A stretch of DNA of 64,000 nucleotides from Spongiactinospora rosea (GTDB taxonomy: Bacteria; Actinomycetota; Actinomycetes; Streptosporangiales; Streptosporangiaceae). The stretch is from the NCBI RefSeq assembly GCF_003315795.1, contig NZ_QMEY01000009.1, positions 186,001 through 250,000 of the forward strand. The letters are read 5' to 3'. The translations under genes and the position numbers were made by a program. Below are positions 60,039 through 64,000 of this stretch, piece by piece. The notes below the pieces were generated by a model. That model searched no databases, was not told the DNA's origin, and worked only from the letters and a program-made list of their open reading frames with translations. The stretch's first letter is position 1. Each line of letters begins with the position of its first letter.

Positions 60039-62276
60039 TCAGTGGGTTCGTGGATCGTTGGGTACGGGGATGGCGGTTTGGCGGCCGTGGGCGTGGGCTG
60101 CTGCGGTGCGGACCTGAGCGGCGACGTTGGGGGCGGGCTCGGGCAGGGGGCGGGTCCGCAGGGTGAAGGGCGGGGCTTCGGCTGAGCGGACGACCAGGCG
60201 GGCGGCGGCTTGGAAGGCGTCCAGGTTGGCCAGGTCGTGGGCGGACAGGTGCGGGGTGAAGTGCCGTTCGGCTTCGCGGGCGTCCTCCGGCGACAGCGAG
60301 AAGTAGATCTTGTTGCGGGCGTCGGAGGAGATGGCCTGGCGCAGGTGGCGTGGTAGCTGGGCGAGGTGCTGGTGGGCCAGTACGAGTGACACGCGGTAGG
60401 CGCGGGCTTCGGCGAGCATGTCGCTCAGCGCGTGCGGGAGGGTGAGGAAGTTGTGCGCCTCGTCGCAGTAGAGCGCGGCGTGGCCGCGTGGGCGGCCGAG
60501 TTTGGCGCGGCGGGCGGCGGCCTGCCACACCTGGGCGAGGATGACCGAGCCGAGCAGGCGGGCGGTGTCGTCGCCGAGTACGCCTTTGGGCAGGCGGACC
60601 AGCAGGATGCCGCCGTCGAGTACGTCGGCCAGGTCGAAGGTGGAGGTGGCCGAGCCGAGGATGTCGCGGACGAACGGGCGGAGCAGGAAGGCCCGCAGTT
60701 TGTTCATGATCGGGGCGGTGACGTTGGCCTGGGACTGTTCGGACAGGCTGTCGTACCAGTTCCAGAAGCCGCGCAGGATCGGGTCGCCCAGGGTGGCGGT
60801 GGCGCGTTGGCGGCGGGCCGGGTCGGTGAGCAGGTCGGGGATGTCGGCGAGGGTGCCGCCGGTGCGGGCCAGGGTGAGCGCGCAGCCGCGCAGGATGTCG
60901 TCGGTACGCGGGCCCCAGTAGTCGCTGTAGATGGTGTGGAAGATGCCGACGAGGTTGTCCACGGTCATGTCGGCGTCTGTGGACGGGCCGCCGAGGGCGT
61001 TGAGGGAGGGGCGGGGGTGGCGGTCGTCGGGGTCGATCAGGACGACCTTGGCGGCGTGCTCGGGCGGGATGAGTCCGAGGAGGTCGCGTATCAGGTCGCC
61101 CTTGGCCTCGATGATCACCGTGCCGCGCCCGGCCTGGATGTCGGACAGGATCATCTGGGCGAGGAGGGTGGATTTGCCGGTTCCGTTGGGGCCGAGGACG
61201 TGTACGTGGTGGCAGGAGTCGGCCACGCGTAGCGCGACGGGGCGTTCGTGGCCGGCGTCGGAGACGCCCAGGATCTTGCCGGTCCTCGGGATGGCCGGTG
61301 TCGGCGGGACGCTGTTGGCGCCCGCGCGGGTCAGCCCGGGTACGGCGGGGTCGAGCGGGAGGTGGGCGAGTGCGGCCAGTTCGGGGACGGAGAGGAGGAA
61401 GCCGCGGCCGAGTCGGCGGTCGGCGAGGCGGCGGGCCGGGGCGGGCAGGCGGTGGCGTTGCAGGCGGTTGTGCCCGTTGTAGAGGGCGAACGCGGACGCG
61501 ATGGCGTGGGCGCGGCCGGTGAGGGCGCCCCGGGCGGAGCGTGGGTCGTCGGCTTGTACGGCGTAGCGGATGGCGACTTCGTAGCGGGGTCGTTGCGCCT
61601 TGTCGCGGATGGCTCGGGCTTCGGCGGACTCCTCCAGCCTGGCCACTCGGTCGGGGGTCGGGTGGTAGCCGTGGCCGGGGGTGATGAGGTCGAGTACGGC
61701 GCGTACTGGTCGGACGAGGAGTGGCAGGCCGGAAAGGCGTCTGCCGGTGGCGGGGCGGGCCAGGATCTGGATGGCAGCGTGTTGCCGCTGTGGCATGCCG
61801 GCTGCCGCGCCGAGCAGGGCGCGGAGCGGGTCGATGCCGTGGCCGTGCCGGATCGGCAGCCGTTCGCCTCGGGCGGGCAGGAAGCTGCCGCCGATCGCGC
61901 GGCCGGTGAGCGGGACGGGCGGGGTGGCGTCGGCCGGTCGGGTACGGCAGGACGGCCAGGCGGCCTCAATGGCGCGTTCCACCAGGTGCTGGGGGATCAC
62001 GCCCGGGACCCAGATCCGGATGCGGACGCCGTTGATGCCGAAGAGGTACTCGAAGGCGAGGTGCGGTTGGCCGAGCAGGACCCGTTTCCAGGCTGGGTGG
62101 AGCAGGCCGATGAAGTTGGCCCACAGCGTTTCGGCGGCGGGCATGTCGGCGGCCGGTGGGGCGAGGATCTCGACGCAGCGGGCGTCGCGGGTGAGGCGGC
62201 GGTGGCGTAGGCGCTTGACGGCCGCGTGGGTGAGGGGGACGGCGGCGGCGACGGTGAAGGCGAGAAGGTGGCTCAT
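60039..62276 (-). CDS. VirD4/TraD-like type IV coupling ATPase
   Basis: 745 residues from ATG 62276; a longer frame to 62516 lies inside the upstream gene. The N-terminal hydrophobic stretch is LLAFTVAAAVPLTHAAVKR. Walker A is HVLGPNGTGKSTLLAQM, VIIEAKGDLIRDLLGLIP and VVLIDPDDRHP follow, and HAALYCDEAHNFLTLPHA is Walker B. LVLAHQHLAQLPRHLRQAI is typical of TraM-recognition/TrwB-like proteins. It should bring DNA to the transfer channel. Confidence 0.88.
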   Translation of the reverse strand: MSHLLAFTVAAAVPLTHAAVKRLRHRRLTRDARCVEILAPPAADMPAAETLWANFIGLLHPAWKRVLLGQPHLAFEYLFGINGVRIRIWVPGVIPQHLVERAIEAAWPSCRTRPADATPPVPLTGRAIGGSFLPARGERLPIRHGHGIDPLRALLGAAAGMPQRQHAAIQILARPATGRRLSGLPLLVRPVRAVLDLITPGHGYHPTPDRVARLEESAEARAIRDKAQRPRYEVAIRYAVQADDPRSARGALTGRAHAIASAFALYNGHNRLQRHRLPAPARRLADRRLGRGFLLSVPELAALAHLPLDPAVPGLTRAGANSVPPTPAIPRTGKILGVSDAGHERPVALRVADSCHHVHVLGPNGTGKSTLLAQMILSDIQAGRGTVIIEAKGDLIRDLLGLIPPEHAAKVVLIDPDDRHPRPSLNALGGPSTDADMTVDNLVGIFHTIYSDYWGPRTDDILRGCALTLARTGGTLADIPDLLTDPARRQRATATLGDPILRGFWNWYDSLSEQSQANVTAPIMNKLRAFLLRPFVRDILGSATSTFDLADVLDGGILLVRLPKGVLGDDTARLLGSVILAQVWQAAARRAKLGRPRGHAALYCDEAHNFLTLPHALSDMLAEARAYRVSLVLAHQHLAQLPRHLRQAISSDARNKIYFSLSPEDAREAERHFTPHLSAHDLANLDAFQAAARLVVRSAEAPPFTLRTRPLPEPAPNVAAQVRTAAAHAHGRQTAIPVPNDPRTH

Positions 62277-62277
62277 G

Positions 62278-63243
62278 TCAGGCGCCGTCCACGGCGGTGG
62301 TGAGGGACCAGGCGCCGATGATGTCGGCCTTGGCCCGACTGCCCGCCGGGGGGATGGCGGCGAGGAACCATCCGGCGCGGTCGATCGAGACGCGGCGGGT
62401 GTAGTACGCGCGGCGGGCCAGCTCGGTCTTGGCGAAGCGGATGGGCGCGGGGGAGGCGGTCGCGGGCAGGAAGCGCTGGCGGTCGTGTAGGCCGTACCAG
62501 GCCAGCGCGCCGCCATCGGCGGTGCGCAACGTGTAGATGGGCGGCGGGATGCGGGCGGCGTGGCGGAACCACCACTGGCCGCGTAGGACGGCGCGGTCGG
62601 CGAGTACGGCGCGGGCGGCTCGGGTGGTGTGCGCGCCGGGGGCGAGTAGTGTCCGTGCCTGCTTGGCGCGGTGGGCGCTGGCGACCGACCAGCCGTGGGC
62701 GTGGGCGACCTGGAGGGGGTCGGCGATCAGGCCGGTTCGGGTGCCTGGGTCCAGGGCGGTGGCCTGGCCCTGGGCGTCCAGGTGTGGCTGTGGCACCTGC
62801 CTGTCCGTACGGGACGCGGCCACGACCCGCCATCCTGCGGTGGTCTCCTCGAAGATGAGGTGGGTGCGGGCGGTGGCTCCGGTGTAGGCGATCGTGGCGA
62901 GGAACCATCGGGCGCGGCCTGGTTGTGGGCGGGGAATGGTGAAGCGGGCCTCGCTGATCGAGGGCGGGGGTGAGATGGGGTGGTTGGTCTTGGCGGCGAG
63001 GCGGAACTGCGTGCGGGTGAGCTTCAGGGCCAGGCCGGCTTCGGCATGCTCCATTCCTCGTCCGCCGGCGTGGAGGGCGCGAAGGTACGTCTGCTGGTAC
63101 GTGTGGTGGATGCGGCTGGCTTCGGCCTGGGTGAGCTGCTTGCGGGGTTGGACGGTGGCGTGGGTCTCTTTGGCCTGGCCGCAGGCAACGCAGAGCGTGA
63201 GCTGGGCGGCCAGCAGGGCGGTGGCGATGGGGCGGGTGATCAT
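62278..63243 (-). CDS. Conjugation-associated lipoprotein
   Basis: 321 residues from ATG 63243. The signal peptide has a lipobox (LLAAQLTLCVACGQ). The mature part has two similar stretches (RARWFLATIAYTG and RAGWFLAAIPPAG, each followed by a K/T-type strand and a trailing W or GW), so it may be a tandem duplication of one domain. It sits between a VirB4-like and a VirD4-like gene. Exact role unknown; perhaps a cell-surface part of the channel. Confidence 0.78.
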   Translation of the reverse strand: MITRPIATALLAAQLTLCVACGQAKETHATVQPRKQLTQAEASRIHHTYQQTYLRALHAGGRGMEHAEAGLALKLTRTQFRLAAKTNHPISPPPSISEARFTIPRPQPGRARWFLATIAYTGATARTHLIFEETTAGWRVVAASRTDRQVPQPHLDAQGQATALDPGTRTGLIADPLQVAHAHGWSVASAHRAKQARTLLAPGAHTTRAARAVLADRAVLRGQWWFRHAARIPPPIYTLRTADGGALAWYGLHDRQRFLPATASPAPIRFAKTELARRAYYTRRVSIDRAGWFLAAIPPAGSRAKADIIGAWSLTTAVDGA

Positions 63244-64000
63244 ATGTCCTCCTCAGGATCGAAATTCGGGTTGGTGGTGAGTTCGGCGAGTTCTGCGGGG
63301 TCGCTGGTGACGGTGTCGTGCTCCCAGGCGCTGCTGATCACCTGGAAGGCGGCGCGTTGCCGTCCGGCTGCGAGCAGGCCCATCCCGCGTTCGGCGGACA
63401 GCAGGAGCTGACGTTCGCCGTCGGAGAGCTGGAAGGCGTCGGTGACGGTGTCGATGGCCTGCGGAGCTTGGCGGAGCAGGATCTGGGTGGTGGAGTTGCC
63501 GATCACCGCTTGGCCGATGTCGGAGCCGAGAAGGTCGGCGGCGTCCTGAGTGATCACTGACAGGCCGGCCCAATGTTTACGGGCGGCTTTGGCCATCTTG
63601 AGCAGGAATTTCGCGCCTTCGGGTTCGCGCATGAGCAGCCATGCCTCATCGACGACGACCAGGCGGGGGCGGCGGTCGGCCGGGTTGGAGAGGCGTCGCC
63701 AGACGGCGTCCAGGGTGAGCAGGGTGCCGACCGGCTTGAGTTCGTCGGGCAGGTCGCGCAGGGAGAAGACGATCAGGTGGGAGTCGGGGTGGGTGGTGGT
63801 CTGGCCGTCGAACAGGCGGCGGTGGCTCCCGGTGACGTAGGGGGCGAGCCCGGCGGCGAGCTGCTGCGCGTGCGGGTCGGGGTCGGCGGCGAGTGCGGTG
63901 GCCAGGTCGCGCATGAGCGGTGGGCGGCGCTGCCAGGTGTCCGGTTCGGTGGTGATTCCGGCGTTTCGGTAGGTGGCCAGGATGGCGCGATCGAGGGCGG
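63240..64000 (-). CDS. VirB4/TraC-like ATPase, C-terminal part (5' end outside window)
   Basis: The minus-strand frame is open to the window edge: upstream of the ATG at 63914 it reads ALDRAILATYRNAGITTE, so the start is beyond 64000. LVVVDEAWLLMREPEGAKFL is Walker B, and WAGLSVITQDAADLLGSDIG and IGNSTTQILLRQ match VirB4 motor proteins. It energises the conjugation channel. Its stop overlaps the lipoprotein start by ATGA, so the genes are coupled. Confidence 0.88.
   Translation of the reverse strand, partial: ALDRAILATYRNAGITTEPDTWQRRPPLMRDLATALAADPDPHAQQLAAGLAPYVTGSHRRLFDGQTTTHPDSHLIVFSLRDLPDELKPVGTLLTLDAVWRRLSNPADRRPRLVVVDEAWLLMREPEGAKFLLKMAKAARKHWAGLSVITQDAADLLGSDIGQAVIGNSTTQILLRQAPQAIDTVTDAFQLSDGERQLLLSAERGMGLLAAGRQRAAFQVISSAWEHDTVTSDPAELAELTTNPNFDPEEDI

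Noticed and set aside
58381..60528. One 715-codon frame on the minus strand
   Set aside because: Only its last 255 codons are the NlpC/P60 gene. The rest is an out-of-frame reading of the replication-relaxation and coupling-ATPase genes, with Arg/Pro-rich nonsense.
1..64000. tRNA or rRNA genes and attachment sites
   Set aside because: No cloverleaf or conserved rRNA segment was recognised by eye; a tRNAscan run would settle it.

Overview
The window is high-GC DNA with dense, often overlapping genes, many GTG and some TTG starts, a type I-E CRISPR system with actinobacterial repeats, BTAD-type regulators, XRE/TPR regulators paired with an RsbW-like ATPase, and a Tad pilus operon. This points to a filamentous actinomycete, probably of the Streptosporangiales (Actinomadura/Nonomuraea-like). 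The genus is inference only. No rRNA or tRNA gene was recognised.

Layout. (1) 1-4299: the 3' part of a type I-E CRISPR-Cas locus (cas7e, cas5e, cas6e, cas1e, cas2e, leader and an 8-repeat array). cas1e carries a frameshift, and the three leader-proximal spacers are identical. (2) 4547-15874: a tightly coupled, same-strand cassette of 16 genes. It holds the complete GTP-to-preQ0 route (folE, queD, queE, queC), followed in gene order by a DUF6884-like protein, a phosphoribosyltransferase, a GT4 glycosyltransferase, a PIG-L deacetylase, a WbqC-like protein, two paralogous P-loop kinases, a radical SAM/SPASM protein, a DegT aminotransferase, a DnaQ-like exonuclease, a methyltransferase and an aminoglycoside-phosphotransferase-like kinase. 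No QueF, TGT or dpd gene is present, so preQ0 is probably built into a small molecule, nucleotide or unknown modification. (3) 15860-19489: two paralogous TPR regulators around an RsbW-like ATPase. (4) 19784-24953: a minus-strand operon of XRE regulator, TIR protein, P-loop NTPase and two-TM protein. The TIR protein has a RHIM/BASS3-like motif and shares a second short motif with the NTPase, which looks like an NLR-type defence module.

(5) 25208-33628: gene remnants, then a probable immunity gene and a 2361-residue RHS/YD-repeat protein with a HINT domain and toxin tip. (6) 34432-43825: a Tad/Flp pilus operon (cpaB, TadZ-like ATPase, tadA, tadB, tadC, pilin-like gene, three TadE/TadG-like genes) ending in a membrane LysM-winged-helix-BTAD protein. 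(7) 44075-49532: small secreted or hypothetical genes with strong hairpin terminators and gene remnants. (8) 49868-58138: a second RHS toxin (2220 residues) with its own candidate immunity gene, plus a displaced, decayed RHS tip with an orphan immunity-like gene. (9) 58381-64000: a conjugation-type cluster (NlpC/P60 hydrolase, replication-relaxation protein, VirD4/TraD-like ATPase, lipoprotein, VirB4-like ATPase running off the window).

Overall this is an accessory region rich in defence, competition and mobility functions. The preQ0 cassette and the TIR/NTPase operon are the strongest candidates for poorly described systems. All family calls rest on reading motifs by eye, with no database search.
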